Shown here piece by piece: positions 35,517-46,678 of a stretch of DNA of 64,000 bases. The position numbers were made by a program, and so were the translations under genes. The stretch's first letter is position 1; every line of letters starts with the position of its first letter. Source of the stretch: Actinobacteria bacterium IMCC26207 (GTDB taxonomy: Bacteria; Actinomycetota; Acidimicrobiia; Acidimicrobiales; Microtrichaceae); contig LCZK01000010.1 of the NCBI GenBank assembly GCA_001025035.1, positions 62,001 to 126,000 on the forward strand, in the 5' to 3' direction. The notes beneath the pieces are model-generated. The model was given only the letters and a program-made list of their open reading frames with translations, made no database searches and had not been told where the DNA came from.

Positions 35517-37157
35517 CTAGTGCGGTGCCGAGTTGCAGTCGTAATTTGCGTGGAAGTTGTCTTTCTCTGTATGGCCATCCACAAAGGTTCGGGTTCGCTC
35601 GGTGGTGACCTTGCCACAGCCGGAAGTTGGATTCTGTGCCGTCTGTTCACCTTTGGCAAAGGGTGTGGACCACATGCTGACTGTGAGCGAGGTGTTGGTA
35701 TATGTGGGCCAAATCACCACACCATAAGGAGTTTCGTTGCGAATCTTCAGGTCGACACTGGGATAGGCCAATGTGGCCTCACGGCCAAAGGGATACCTGC
35801 TGATGTACTTCGAGTGCGCTTTATAGGCGGGAATGTCGAGTCCGCCAAAGAACGCTGCATTGAATGTGGTAGTGCCGAATTGGCTTACGCCACCACCGAT
35901 GTCGGTAGCGAATTCCCCGTCTTGGATAACCCCACCCTCGACAAACCCCTTTGCGGTGGTTCGTCGACCGACCGTGTCGTTTACAGAGAATGTGGCGCCA
36001 GGAGGAATGAGCGTGCCGCGAACAATGTCGGAAATCTTGTGGATATTGGTAACTCTCGATTCGCAGCACTTGTGATTTGTGGTGAATGACCCAATGACTT
36101 CCTTTACGCCAAGACCAGCGGCCCAATCGCGACCTTGTTGAGCAGTCTCGACACGAGTGGGTAGTTCAATCGTGGTCTGAGATGCCAGAAGGCCGTCAAC
36201 AATCTTTTGTGGGGCTTCTGCCGTGCAACAGACTTGAGCATCCTCACCGCCAACAGGGGTGGGTACCCCATCGATAATGTCGAAGCGCACATTCGTTGGG
36301 TTTGGCTTTGATGGGTTCTTGGACTCGAGAATGAGCGAGACAGCCTCGGGCTTCATCGTGAGCTTGGGGGTGGAGTCCGTAATTGTCAGAGCGAAGGCGG
36401 GGCGGAAGGCCTTGCCTTCAACTTCGATCTTTGTGCCACCAGCATTCAGGGTGACTGGACCGGCAGTCACAGCGTTGGCCTGATCCACCAGCGTTTGCAC
36501 AGCCGCATCGGTGACTAGGGGGTCGGTGACGGTTGGGTCAACGGTGATCCTGATGGGCTTGGAGAGATCAGACAGGGACTGCGGCAGGGCACGCACCACG
36601 TCGTTGATTGTGACCTCGGTGCCGGGGGAACCTGCAACCAGCGTGACGGACTCTTCCGTTGCGGCAATGTTTGGTTCGACCGGCAGCGTCCTTCGGTCGC
36701 CTTGGAGGGCTATCAGGGTGGGAGTGAGTTGTTCGCTATCTACGCTCAGGGTGACCTCGGCCGAGCGACCACCAAAGAGGGCCTTGAACCAGCGGATTGG
36801 CCGAGTAGGTAGCGGATCGACCCGGCCAATTTCGTTGACGTCTTGTGCAGTAGCGGCAACGTTCATGCTCAGGCCAAGCTCGCCGGCTGTCGTAGTCATG
36901 GTGTTCGCACCAGACTGAATCTGCACTTCGGTGCTCGGAAGTTCCTTTGCTAAAGCCTGCAATTGTGCCTTCAGTTCGGTTGGGCTGTTACCGCCAACCT
37001 CGACCCCCGCTACCGTGACATTTCGCGCAACGTTGTCGCTACTACGCCACTGGTCCAGTGCCCACACGGCTGAGATCAAGGCAATCAGGATCAGCGGCGT
37101 TGCAACCACGAGCAGGATGATCTTGTGGGCCTTCGTCACCGGTAAATGTTCGCGCAT
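35517..37157 (-). CDS. VanW-family protein with YoaR-like peptidoglycan-binding domains
   Basis: From ATG at 37157 the protein has 546 residues; an earlier in-frame GTG at 37211 exists but lies too close to its possible ribosome site. A membrane anchor follows the start (HKIILLVVATPLILIALISAVWAL). The extracellular part has repeated peptidoglycan-binding-4-like segments (for example VAGVEVGGNSPTELKAQL) and then a VanW domain with TFSVNDTVGRRTTAKGFVEGG and DIGGGVSQFGTTTFNAAF. VanW-type proteins are linked to cell-wall metabolism, but their activity is not well defined. Several cysteines (CC, CC) occur before the VanW core. Confidence 0.85.
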   Translation of the reverse strand: MREHLPVTKAHKIILLVVATPLILIALISAVWALDQWRSSDNVARNVTVAGVEVGGNSPTELKAQLQALAKELPSTEVQIQSGANTMTTTAGELGLSMNVAATAQDVNEIGRVDPLPTRPIRWFKALFGGRSAEVTLSVDSEQLTPTLIALQGDRRTLPVEPNIAATEESVTLVAGSPGTEVTINDVVRALPQSLSDLSKPIRITVDPTVTDPLVTDAAVQTLVDQANAVTAGPVTLNAGGTKIEVEGKAFRPAFALTITDSTPKLTMKPEAVSLILESKNPSKPNPTNVRFDIIDGVPTPVGGEDAQVCCTAEAPQKIVDGLLASQTTIELPTRVETAQQGRDWAAGLGVKEVIGSFTTNHKCCESRVTNIHKISDIVRGTLIPPGATFSVNDTVGRRTTAKGFVEGGVIQDGEFATDIGGGVSQFGTTTFNAAFFGGLDIPAYKAHSKYISRYPFGREATLAYPSVDLKIRNETPYGVVIWPTYTNTSLTVSMWSTPFAKGEQTAQNPTSGCGKVTTERTRTFVDGHTEKDNFHANYDCNSAPH

Positions 37158-37223
37158 ATTGAAGGGGCACTCGCGGCAAGACCCCACAACATTCACAGGA
37201 TGGTGAAGCACCCCTCAGGACTG

Positions 37224-37883
37224 TCAGAAGAGAGTGAGGTCTTCTCTGCGGCTTCCGCGCAGCACCTCGTAGTCGATTTCTACCCAAGTCAGGCCTCTGG
37301 ACTCTGCCAGAACTTTTGCTTGTGGCTTTATGGTTTGGGCCACAAAGACCCCCCTGACCCCACGCAGGTTTGGATCGCGCTCCATACGTTCTAGGTATCG
37401 AACAAGTTGTTCCACCCCATCAATATCGCCACGCCGCTTGATCTCAATGGCTACGGCCTGACCCGAAGCGTCCCTGCATAGCAAGTCAACAGGTCCGATA
37501 TCGGTCGGAAACTCCCGCCGGATGAGCATCAGGTCCTGAGCAATTGCTGTCGGGTCCGCGGCGAGCAACTCTTGAAGGTGTGCCTCGACGCCATCTTTTG
37601 TGAGCCCAGGGTCAGTACCTAGCTCTTGGGACAGGTCGCTCAACATCTCGTACAGGTGAATGGTGAGTTGTTCGCCCTTGGGGTTCGTCACTGTCCAGTA
37701 GTCCGGATGCTCCACCAGGCGGTTGGGTGCGTTCATCCAGTTGAGTGGCTTATACGCACCACCATCTGCATGGATGGCTACACAACCATCGGCCTTGACC
37801 ATGATCAAGCGGATTGCCTCTGGTAGGTGAGCCGAGAGGCGTCCCTCATAATCGACTGAACAGCGGGCAATGACAAGGCGCAC
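37224..37883 (-). CDS. nucS: Mismatch-specific endonuclease NucS (EndoMS)
   Basis: The 219-residue protein is NucS, which in actinobacteria lacking MutS/MutL cuts both strands at base mismatches and starts repair. The RecB-like nuclease site is intact: Asp133 in GPVDLL and Glu147 and Lys149 in AVAIEIKRR. The N-terminal domain [21 protein letters not shown] is characteristic. The C-terminus DLTLF (215-219) resembles a sliding-clamp-binding motif, as in other NucS proteins. Length is normal. It sits between the VanW gene and the DUF4395 gene, all on the minus strand. Confidence 0.95.
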   Translation of the reverse strand: MRLVIARCSVDYEGRLSAHLPEAIRLIMVKADGCVAIHADGGAYKPLNWMNAPNRLVEHPDYWTVTNPKGEQLTIHLYEMLSDLSQELGTDPGLTKDGVEAHLQELLAADPTAIAQDLMLIRREFPTDIGPVDLLCRDASGQAVAIEIKRRGDIDGVEQLVRYLERMERDPNLRGVRGVFVAQTIKPQAKVLAESRGLTWVEIDYEVLRGSRREDLTLF

Positions 37884-37904
37884 AGGCGCAGAGTCTAGGC
37901 CTGC

Positions 37905-38417
37905 CTAGCGAGAGCTTGAAGACAGGCCCGGAATGCGCAGCGAGATGTCGTTGCACTCGGCGCAGACATCTTCAGGGATGACTCCTGCTCGCATCAGCAA
38001 GGCAAAGACCTTGCACCCCAAGCAGAATCCGAGCGCAGCCTCAAGAGCCGCCGCAAGAACCAGAAATCCAACAACCACGCGAGCAGCCCCGGGCATACCT
38101 GCCAGCCAGAGTGCAGAGGCAGTCACGGTAAAGGCCACACCGATTGCCTGGGCAAACCGCTTGGGCGGACCGGGGACCAATTTCTCAAACTGGGCGAGCT
38201 TTGGTGCGATCACCTTGGTGGCGATGAGGCCGAGCGGGCTGAACCTGGGACCGCAGGCAACCCGAGCCAGAAACCCATAGGTCAGCGGAATCAGTATCCA
38301 TCCCCAGCCGAGGCCTGCTACTGCCAGACCCATGAGCACCACTCCAGTAGCGACGGTACGGGCGGCCACGTCATTGACGGGGTTGGGAAATGAAAAGAAC
38401 GAGCTAGATGAACTCAC
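37905..38417 (-). CDS. DUF4395 membrane protein
   Basis: The 170-residue protein has the DUF4395 pattern: FSFPNPVNDVAARTVATG at the start, about four hydrophobic segments, RVACGPRFSPLG, and EAALGFCLGCKVFALLM with a CxxC. In other actinobacteria DUF4395 proteins are often beside thioredoxin or rhodanese genes; here none is adjacent. The CxxC could take part in redox or sulfur chemistry at the membrane, which is inference. It lies 21 bases before nucS on the same strand and may share its transcript. Confidence 0.82.
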   Translation of the reverse strand: MSSSSSFFSFPNPVNDVAARTVATGVVLMGLAVAGLGWGWILIPLTYGFLARVACGPRFSPLGLIATKVIAPKLAQFEKLVPGPPKRFAQAIGVAFTVTASALWLAGMPGAARVVVGFLVLAAALEAALGFCLGCKVFALLMRAGVIPEDVCAECNDISLRIPGLSSSSR

Positions 38418-38432
38418 CCGACTAGCGTAACT

Positions 38433-38465
38433 CTCTAAACCCGACCAAACAAGTCGGGTTTAGAG
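38433..38465 (-). terminator. Terminator hairpin after typA
   Basis: A perfect 13-bp inverted repeat (ctctaaacccgac / gtcgggtttagag) with a seven-base loop starts 15 bases beyond the typA stop and before the DUF4395 start. No long T-run follows on the minus strand, as is common in actinobacteria. Confidence 0.75.
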
Positions 38466-38479
38466 GAATGCTTTTGGAA

Positions 38480-40381
<1,902 letters not shown>

Positions 40382-40556
40382 AGAACAATCCGGTCGTGGG
40401 TGCGCGCAGCGCTAGAAGGGGGACACAACAGTCTGCCCGATCTGGGGCCTCAACCCCGAACTCATCACTGTGACACACGCCATTCATGGCGTTTAGCCCT
40501 ATAACTACTCAGGTAGCGAAACGGTTTCGCACCTCAGCGATTGCGGAACTTGAGCC

Positions 40557-42191
40557 TTAGCTGTTGCGGCGGTCGAGGCGCTGGCGAATGATGTCTCTGC
40601 GTTCGCGAAGGTCGCTATAGGTCAGGCCAGCGCCATCTGATAGGTCGATACCTGTGTTTCGTTGGATGGCCTCTGCGTCAATCTGAAAGTCCATGGCGTT
40701 GCCGCCGACCTCGGCTGCAAAGCGTTCGCCGTGGGTAACAGCAAGGTAGGTCGAGAGGGTCGCAATCTCTGCAATGAGATCAAGGTCGGGAGCTAGGGTC
40801 GCCATAGCGCCATCCAGAAAGACCAAATTCTTGACATACAGCATCAAAATCTTGGGTAGGCGGGCGCCCATTCCAAGCAATGCCTTGATGACTCGCTGCA
40901 AGTCGTTGACAAGTTGTTCCTGTGACAGCGTGGTTGGGTCAACTGGTTGCTCGTCAAGGCGCAATTCAGAAATGACATCATCAAGATCCGTATCTGGCGG
41001 AAGGGCACCGAGATCTCTAAAGGCTGCGAGTTGACCCTTGATATCTCCCGTGGCACCCGTCATCATGAGCCGCAAAAATGCTGTGCGTTCTAAATCAGTC
41101 AAGCGAGCAGTAATGCCAAAGTCCAGCAAGGCGATTCTGCCGTCGGTCATCACGAACAGGTTTCCGCCGTGCAGATCCCCGTGGAAGATGCCATTCACCA
41201 TGCAGCTTTCGGTAAAGCCTGTCATGCCGATGCGAAGCACTTCATGAGTATCGATACCCGCGGCCTGCATTGACTCAAGATCGTCAAAGGCAAACCCGGA
41301 AAGGCGCTCCATAACCAGAACCCGGCGTGTGACTAGTTCGGGATGAGGCCGAGCAATGACCATGCCACGCTGGCCGAGTTCAGCAAAAGAAGCAGCTACG
41401 TCCAGCATGTTTTCTGCTTCAAGGCGAAAATCAAGTTCCTCGGTAATGGTTTCTGCAAAGAGTTCGACCAGCGCCGGTGGGTTCGCCAGTGCAGCGATCG
41501 GGATTCGTCCCACTAAGAATGGCGCGAGCCAAGACATGACTTTCAGGTCAGATTGCACCTGCTTGCGAATGGTGGGCCGTTGCACTTTCACAACAACCTC
41601 CTCACCAGTAATGAGTTGTGCTGAGTGAACCTGCGCAATTGAAGCAGCAGCAATTGGAGTGCGCTCAAACCGTGAGAACACAGTCTCGAGCGGTCGACCG
41701 AAATCAGCCTCGACTACCTGACGCACCGCATCAAAGGGCTCCGATGGAACCTGATCTCGGCAGGCTTTGAACTCTTCAACAAGTTCTGTCGGGAACAACC
41801 CTTCTCCGCTCGAGATGACTTGACCCAATTTGATGTAGGTGGGACCGAGCTTCTCTGCTGCAGAGCGCAATCGCTTGGATAGGCCCAGACGCGAGTCCGA
41901 ACCTCCACGGCGGCGGTCGATCACGGCCCACCCAATGACAGCAGCGCCAAGTTGTGCGGAAACTACTGCCAGACGGCCCGGGGGCGGCAGGCGACGCTTT
42001 GCGGTTAGTTGCGGCACAAGACGACGAGTATTGGCCCGGAGGAGAACAATTCCAGCCGTCCAAGTGAGTTCAGTACGGTCAATGATCCATGGGCCGTTGT
42101 CCGAGAACGAGAACTCAACTAGATCGGGGGAGACGGCGTTGTCGGTTGAGGGTGTTCGTTCGGGTTGATCAGAAAGAGAAAGGCTTACCAT
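40557..42191 (-). CDS. ABC1/AarF/UbiB-family atypical kinase
   Basis: The 544-residue protein has the ABC1 signatures GPTYIKLGQVISS (KxGQ), PIAAASIAQVHSA with the Ala-rich loop, VVVKVQRP with the ATP lysine, EELDFRLEAENM, IFHGDLHGGNLF and LLDFG. The family is an atypical kinase or ATPase tied to isoprenoid-quinone lipid handling; in actinobacteria it is not linked to ubiquinone and the role is unclear. The C-terminus has no added domain. It ends 5 bases upstream of nothing else on its strand but follows the CysQ-like gene closely (4 bases). Confidence 0.9.
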   Translation of the reverse strand: MVSLSLSDQPERTPSTDNAVSPDLVEFSFSDNGPWIIDRTELTWTAGIVLLRANTRRLVPQLTAKRRLPPPGRLAVVSAQLGAAVIGWAVIDRRRGGSDSRLGLSKRLRSAAEKLGPTYIKLGQVISSGEGLFPTELVEEFKACRDQVPSEPFDAVRQVVEADFGRPLETVFSRFERTPIAAASIAQVHSAQLITGEEVVVKVQRPTIRKQVQSDLKVMSWLAPFLVGRIPIAALANPPALVELFAETITEELDFRLEAENMLDVAASFAELGQRGMVIARPHPELVTRRVLVMERLSGFAFDDLESMQAAGIDTHEVLRIGMTGFTESCMVNGIFHGDLHGGNLFVMTDGRIALLDFGITARLTDLERTAFLRLMMTGATGDIKGQLAAFRDLGALPPDTDLDDVISELRLDEQPVDPTTLSQEQLVNDLQRVIKALLGMGARLPKILMLYVKNLVFLDGAMATLAPDLDLIAEIATLSTYLAVTHGERFAAEVGGNAMDFQIDAEAIQRNTGIDLSDGAGLTYSDLRERRDIIRQRLDRRNS

Positions 42192-42195
42192 TCTC

Positions 42196-42948
42196 CTAGT
42201 TCACCACGGCAAGCACTTGTTCTGTATTCGCGGGTCGACAAATGAGCAGATCAGGAAGATATGGGTCTGCGCAGTTGTAGATAAGGGGCGACCCATCTAG
42301 GCGGGTGCAGGACAACCCGGCTGCAGTGGCAACCGCTACGGGCGCACACGAGTCCCACTCGAATTGGCCGCCTGAATGAGGGTAGATGTCAGCCTCACCC
42401 CGCAAAATCGCCATGGCTTTAGCTCCGGCAGAACCCATCTCGACAAGATCCGCATTCAGGGCTTGGGCAATTTCCAGCGCCTCTGCTGGCGGCCGAGACC
42501 GACTCACAATGACTCGCAGCGGACTTCCAGGTGCAGGAAGTTCCGGAGGGTTATCTGTGGAGAACACAATTCCTAAGCCTGGCAATGAAACGGCTCCGGC
42601 GGTAGGTACTCCGCCTTCGACAAGTGCCACATGAACGGCCCAGTCGGAGCGACCCTCGCCAAATTCGCGGGTCCCGTCGAGCGGGTCGATCACCCAGACC
42701 CGGTCGGCTGTCAGTCGAGCGGGGTCGAGTCGGTCCGCTTCGGATGACTCCTCGGACAGCACCGAGTCCGCTGGCCTTCTGCTGCTCAACTGCTGCATGA
42801 GAAACTCATGCGCTCGCTGATCGCCCTGATCTTTGATCTCGGATTGGGCAGCCTGTTGCTGCTGAAGCTCCAGACGTACCTGCAGCAGAAGTTCCCCAGC
42901 CGATTGAGCAAGTTCGGCTGCGAGCAGGTGATCATCAAGGTTGGCCAT
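42196..42948 (-). CDS. CysQ-like 3'-phosphoadenosine 5'-phosphate phosphatase (inositol-monophosphatase family)
   Basis: The 250-residue protein has the lithium-sensitive phosphatase core: SEESSE (65-70), DPLDGTREF (88-96) and the C-terminal EWDSCAPVAVATAAG. The REF/SDW pattern favours CysQ, which removes the 3'-phosphate of PAP made when PAPS is used. Divergence from cysDNC, 188 bases away, supports a PAPS-cycle role. Related inositol or fructose-bisphosphatases cannot be excluded. The ABC1 kinase follows four bases later on the same strand. Confidence 0.85.
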   Translation of the reverse strand: MANLDDHLLAAELAQSAGELLLQVRLELQQQQAAQSEIKDQGDQRAHEFLMQQLSSRRPADSVLSEESSEADRLDPARLTADRVWVIDPLDGTREFGEGRSDWAVHVALVEGGVPTAGAVSLPGLGIVFSTDNPPELPAPGSPLRVIVSRSRPPAEALEIAQALNADLVEMGSAGAKAMAILRGEADIYPHSGGQFEWDSCAPVAVATAAGLSCTRLDGSPLIYNCADPYLPDLLICRPANTEQVLAVVN

Positions 42949-43136
42949 ACCCAGAATCTACGGCAAGCGCCCCTAAATATTTGAATGAACCAGAGTGGAA
43001 TGAGCTGTCGAGAGTGGGTTGTGGCGAATCAATCGCTATATTTCACATGCAGTGTTGTGGGGTGGTAGTTGCAGAGCTTGCCAAGGCATGTAGAACCAGC
43101 CTCGCATTTCTCCCACTTTTTTGGAACGGTTGTGTA

Positions 43137-44042
43137 GTGAATTACGAACTCTCACATCTCAAGACGCTCGAATCAGAGTCGATCCACATCATCAGGGAGG
43201 TCGCAGCAGAGTTTGAGCGGCCGGTGTTGTTGTTCTCGGGCGGCAAAGACTCCATCGTGATGCTGCGATTGGCGGAGAAGGCTTTTTGGCCTGCAAAGAT
43301 TCCGTTTCCGGTGATGCACATAGATACGGGCCATAACTTCGAAGAGGTCTACGAATACCGAGACCGTCGGGTAGCTGAGCTAGGTATCAAGCTGGTCGTC
43401 GCTTCTGTTCAGGACTCAATCGATAGCGGCAAGCAGGTCGAACAGAAAGGCCCACGAGCAAGCCGTAATCAACTACAAACAATGACGCTGCTTGATGCCC
43501 TCGAGGAGCACGGCTTTGATGCCGCGTTTGGTGGTGCACGTCGGGACGAAGAGAAAGCGCGCTCCAAGGAGCGGGTGTATTCATTCCGAGACGAGTTCGG
43601 TCAGTGGGATCCAAAAAATCAGCGGCCAGAGCTGTGGAGTTTGTACAACGGCCGGCACCTGCGCGGCGAACACATTCGGATCTTTCCGCTCAGCAACTGG
43701 ACCGAACTGGATATCTGGCAATACATCGCCGAGGACGGAATCGAGGTTCCAAATATCTACTACGCGCATGAGCGCGAGGTGTTCGAGCGTGACGGGATGC
43801 TGCTTGCCGTGACCGAATTCGTAACAGTCATGGATGGTGAGACACCCGAGACCCGCACGGTTCGCTTCCGCACCGTTGGAGATGCCTCGTGCACGGGTGC
43901 AGTTGAGTCCGATGCGAGGACGGTTCAACAAGTCATCGATGAGGTCTCCGCCACGCGGGTAACTGAACGCGGTGCCACTCGCGCCGATGACCGTGCATCA
44001 GAAGCCGCCATGGAAGATCGTAAGCGTCAGGGGTATTTCTAA
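43137..44042 (+). CDS. cysD: Sulfate adenylyltransferase subunit 2 CysD
   Basis: 301 residues from GTG at 43137 (NYELSHLKTLESESIHIIREV). The PP-loop SGGKDS (34-39) and the GARRDEEKARSKERVYSFRD segment are diagnostic of CysD, which makes adenosine 5'-phosphosulfate from ATP and sulfate with CysN. The in-frame ATG at 42981 would add 52 residues rich in Cys and aromatics not seen in the family and is rejected. The stop overlaps the cysN start by one base (taatg). The upstream 188 bases contain TATATT at 43037-43042 as a possible -10. Confidence 0.95.
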   Translation: MNYELSHLKTLESESIHIIREVAAEFERPVLLFSGGKDSIVMLRLAEKAFWPAKIPFPVMHIDTGHNFEEVYEYRDRRVAELGIKLVVASVQDSIDSGKQVEQKGPRASRNQLQTMTLLDALEEHGFDAAFGGARRDEEKARSKERVYSFRDEFGQWDPKNQRPELWSLYNGRHLRGEHIRIFPLSNWTELDIWQYIAEDGIEVPNIYYAHEREVFERDGMLLAVTEFVTVMDGETPETRTVRFRTVGDASCTGAVESDARTVQQVIDEVSATRVTERGATRADDRASEAAMEDRKRQGYF

Positions 44043-45298
44043 TGAGTGAACTACTACGGTTTGCCACTGCTGGCTCAGTGGACGACGGCAAGTCCACGCT
44101 GATTGGACGCTTGCTCTTTGATTCCAAGTCAATATTCGAAGACCAGATGGCCTCTGTGGCTGATGCCAGCGAGAGGATGGGGTTAGAGGGGCCGAATCTG
44201 GCGCTTCTGACTGATGGCCTGCGTGCCGAGCGCGAGCAAGGAATCACCATTGACGTTGCGTATCGTTACTTCGCAACTCCAAAGCGCAAATTCATCATTG
44301 CTGATACGCCAGGTCATGTTCAGTACACGCGCAATATGGTCACTGGTGCCTCAACCGCCGACCTTGCAATCGTGCTCATTGACGCTCGTAAAGGTGTCCT
44401 CGAGCAATCGCGTCGGCACGCCTTTATCGCGTCGCTCCTGCGGATTCCCCACCTTGTGATTGCCGTCAACAAGATGGACCTCGTTGACTATTCCGAGGAT
44501 CGCTTTAACGAAATTGTTGAAGAGTTCGGATCCTTTGCAGCAAAACTAGATATTTCGGACTTGACCTTCATCCCGTTGTCAGCCTTGAACGGAGACAACG
44601 TGGTCGCGCGATCCAAACACATGACATGGTTTGAGGGATCCTCGCTATTGCACCACCTCGAGACGGTGCACATCGCCTCAGATCGGAATTTGATTGACGC
44701 CCGCTTCCCAGTTCAGTGTGTGCTTCGACCGCAGACCGAGGAGTTTCACGATTACCGAGGCTACGCCGGCAGGGTTGCATCTGGCGTCTTTCGCTCTGGG
44801 GACGAGGTCATGGTCCTGCCATCTGGTTTCACTACCAAGATCAAGCGAATCGACACCTTCGATGGAGAGGTGGAGGGCGCGTTCGCTCCTATGTCGGTGA
44901 CACTCCTACTCGAGGATGAGATTGATATTTCTCGGGGTGACATGATTTGCCGCCCGCAAAATCAGCCCACCTCGGCACAAGACATTGATGCCATGGTCTG
45001 TTGGCTAGCCGACGAGGCAGTTCTGTCAGAGGGATCCAAACTCTCCATCAAGCACACGACTCGCACTGCTCGTGCGATTGTCAAAAATCTGAAGTACCGG
45101 TTGGATATCAACTCGCTGCACCGTGATGAGGCTGCAGAGACCCTGCAACTCAACGAGATGGGGCGTGTTTCTATTCGGACCACCTTGCCACTGTTCTTTG
45201 ACGAGTACCGGCGCAGTCGCGAGACCGGATCATTCATACTCATTGATGAAGCCACGAATGCAACGGTGGGCGCAGGGATGATTCTGGGTGAGACATGA
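44042..45298 (+). CDS. cysN: Sulfate adenylyltransferase subunit 1 CysN (GTPase)
   Basis: The 418-residue GTPase has GSVDDGKST (11-19), DTPGHVQYTRNM and NKMDLVDYS, as in CysN, which uses GTP hydrolysis to drive APS formation with CysD. The length and missing kinase domain show that CysN and CysC are separate. cysC starts in the last bases (ATGA). All three genes overlap, so they form a single coupled operon. Confidence 0.96.
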   Translation: MSELLRFATAGSVDDGKSTLIGRLLFDSKSIFEDQMASVADASERMGLEGPNLALLTDGLRAEREQGITIDVAYRYFATPKRKFIIADTPGHVQYTRNMVTGASTADLAIVLIDARKGVLEQSRRHAFIASLLRIPHLVIAVNKMDLVDYSEDRFNEIVEEFGSFAAKLDISDLTFIPLSALNGDNVVARSKHMTWFEGSSLLHHLETVHIASDRNLIDARFPVQCVLRPQTEEFHDYRGYAGRVASGVFRSGDEVMVLPSGFTTKIKRIDTFDGEVEGAFAPMSVTLLLEDEIDISRGDMICRPQNQPTSAQDIDAMVCWLADEAVLSEGSKLSIKHTTRTARAIVKNLKYRLDINSLHRDEAAETLQLNEMGRVSIRTTLPLFFDEYRRSRETGSFILIDEATNATVGAGMILGET

Positions 45299-45909
45299 GC
45301 CCTGCTCAGGAACCTCAGCGAATCGTGGTTTGGCATCCGGGGGCCGTTGAGCGCTTCGCCCGATCGAACATCACTGGCGGCGCAGGACAAGTGGTCTGGT
45401 TCACTGGATTGTCCGGATCCGGGAAGTCCTCTGTGGCAGTTGAACTTGAACGCAAACTCGTGGCTGCGGGCCGTGCCGCCTATCTGCTTGATGGGGACAA
45501 TCTTCGGCAAGGACTCAACGAGGACTTGGGCTTCAGCGCAGCCGACAGGGATGAGAACGTTCGTCGAGTAGGCGAGGTTGCAGCCCTCTTTGCCGATGCA
45601 GGCTTGGTTGCACTTGTGCCCTTGGTGTCGCCGTATCGTGCCGCCCGTGACGCAGTGCGCAAGCGAGTTACTGATGCAGGCTTAGCGTTCATTGAGGTGC
45701 ATGTGGCGACCTCTCTGGCCGAGTGTGAGCAACGTGACCCAAAGGGGCTCTATGCCCAGGCGCGGGCAGGCACACTGAAGGGCCTGACCGGGGTAGATGA
45801 TCCCTATGAGGCACCCACCTCACCCGAGCTTGTGCTGCAGGCTGCAGACGGTGACGCTGCGACTCAAGCAGCGCTGGTGTTCGCAATGATCTCACCGCAA
45901 TCTCGTTGA
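45295..45909 (+). CDS. cysC: Adenylylsulfate kinase CysC
   Basis: The 204-residue protein is APS kinase: P-loop GLSGSGKS (38-45), LLDGDNLRQGL, DENVRRVGEVAALF and PLVSPYRAARD, followed by EQRDPKGLYAQARAG, the family signature for substrate binding. It phosphorylates APS to PAPS. With the CysQ-like phosphatase, the operon covers PAPS synthesis and PAP recycling. No PAPS reductase or sulfotransferase gene is in the window, so whether PAPS feeds reduction or sulfation is open. Confidence 0.95.
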   Translation: MSPAQEPQRIVVWHPGAVERFARSNITGGAGQVVWFTGLSGSGKSSVAVELERKLVAAGRAAYLLDGDNLRQGLNEDLGFSAADRDENVRRVGEVAALFADAGLVALVPLVSPYRAARDAVRKRVTDAGLAFIEVHVATSLAECEQRDPKGLYAQARAGTLKGLTGVDDPYEAPTSPELVLQAADGDAATQAALVFAMISPQSR

Positions 45910-45926
45910 CTTGATTCGGTCAAGTC
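45908..45926 (+). terminator. Terminator hairpin after cysC
   Basis: A seven-pair stem (gacttga / tcaagtc) with a five-base loop ttcgg begins within the cysC stop codon region. Adding wobble pairs lengthens the stem. It separates the convergent cysC and AlkA-type genes. Confidence 0.5.
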
Positions 45927-45957
45927 GATAGCTGGTGCGGGCCTGTGCCTGTGCCGA

Positions 45958-46617
45958 TCATGAAGGTTTCGAATCAGTCTCTCGCCAGCACCACCAGGCC
46001 AAGATTGAGCGGTAGGGGGCGAAAGCCTCGCCAAGTTGCCCAAGCTCTAGCGGGCTCGGCATGCCATCCAGAGCGAACGCCGAAGCAAATCCAGCTCGAA
46101 CTCCGTAATCGCCAGTGGGCCAAACGTCGATGCGTCGCAACTCAAACATCAGAAACATCTGCGCAGTCCAAGGCCCGATACCTTTCACCGATGTGAGTTG
46201 CTCGATCACCGTTTGGTCATCGAATCGCGCAATACGGTCGAATCGAATTTCGCCTTCAGCCGTGCTGAGGGCAAGGTCGACAATTGCTGCAGCTTTGGCC
46301 GTTGAGAGTCCGCAGGCTCGAAGCCCCTGCGGTCCTAACTCCAGCACAGCAGCGGGGCTGAACTCGGAACCAACAGCTAGAGCGACTCGTGACCAGATTG
46401 CGGCGGCTGCCTTTCCTGCGAGCTGTTGATGTGCGATTGCTTGGGCCAGACTCTGGAATCGGCTGCTGGCCGCTGGCTTTACCCCTAGACGTGGTGGTCC
46501 GTGAGCCCTCAAGAGCCTTGCTGGTACCGGGTGGGCTTTGGCAAGGGCCAGTGCCCCCGAATCCCAAGCTGCTCGAGTGGTGGACGCTGCGGCTGCTCTC
46601 GGGCTGGATACTGCCAT
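45958..46617 (-). CDS. AlkA-like DNA-3-methyladenine glycosylase (HhH-GPD)
   Basis: The 219-residue protein has the helix-hairpin-helix motif LTSVKGIGPWTAQMFL and the catalytic aspartate Asp170 in WPTGDYGV, plus FQSLAQAIAHQQLAGKAA at the fold start. It removes alkylated purines from DNA in base-excision repair. No iron-sulfur cluster cysteines are present. Length matches short AlkA-type enzymes without the N-terminal domain. It converges with cysC. Confidence 0.88.
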   Translation of the reverse strand: MAVSSPRAAAASTTRAAWDSGALALAKAHPVPARLLRAHGPPRLGVKPAASSRFQSLAQAIAHQQLAGKAAAAIWSRVALAVGSEFSPAAVLELGPQGLRACGLSTAKAAAIVDLALSTAEGEIRFDRIARFDDQTVIEQLTSVKGIGPWTAQMFLMFELRRIDVWPTGDYGVRAGFASAFALDGMPSPLELGQLGEAFAPYRSILAWWCWRETDSKPS

Positions 46618-46678
46618 ACAGCAAGTCTCCCAGACAGAGAGGGGTATGAGTCACCCAGAAGATGTCTGAATTGCCTGA

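Noticed and set aside
40478..40491. Short inverted repeat cgccat-tc-atggcg upstream of typA
   Set aside because: Six pairs with a two-base loop is too weak and tight for a terminator or operator claim.
42981..43136. N-terminal extension of cysD from an ATG at 42981
   Set aside because: The extension has no family match; the normal CysD N-terminus begins at the GTG at 43137.
42949..43136. Riboswitch such as a SAM element upstream of cysD
   Set aside because: No long conserved stem set is visible in the 188-base gap; only a possible -10 box was noted.
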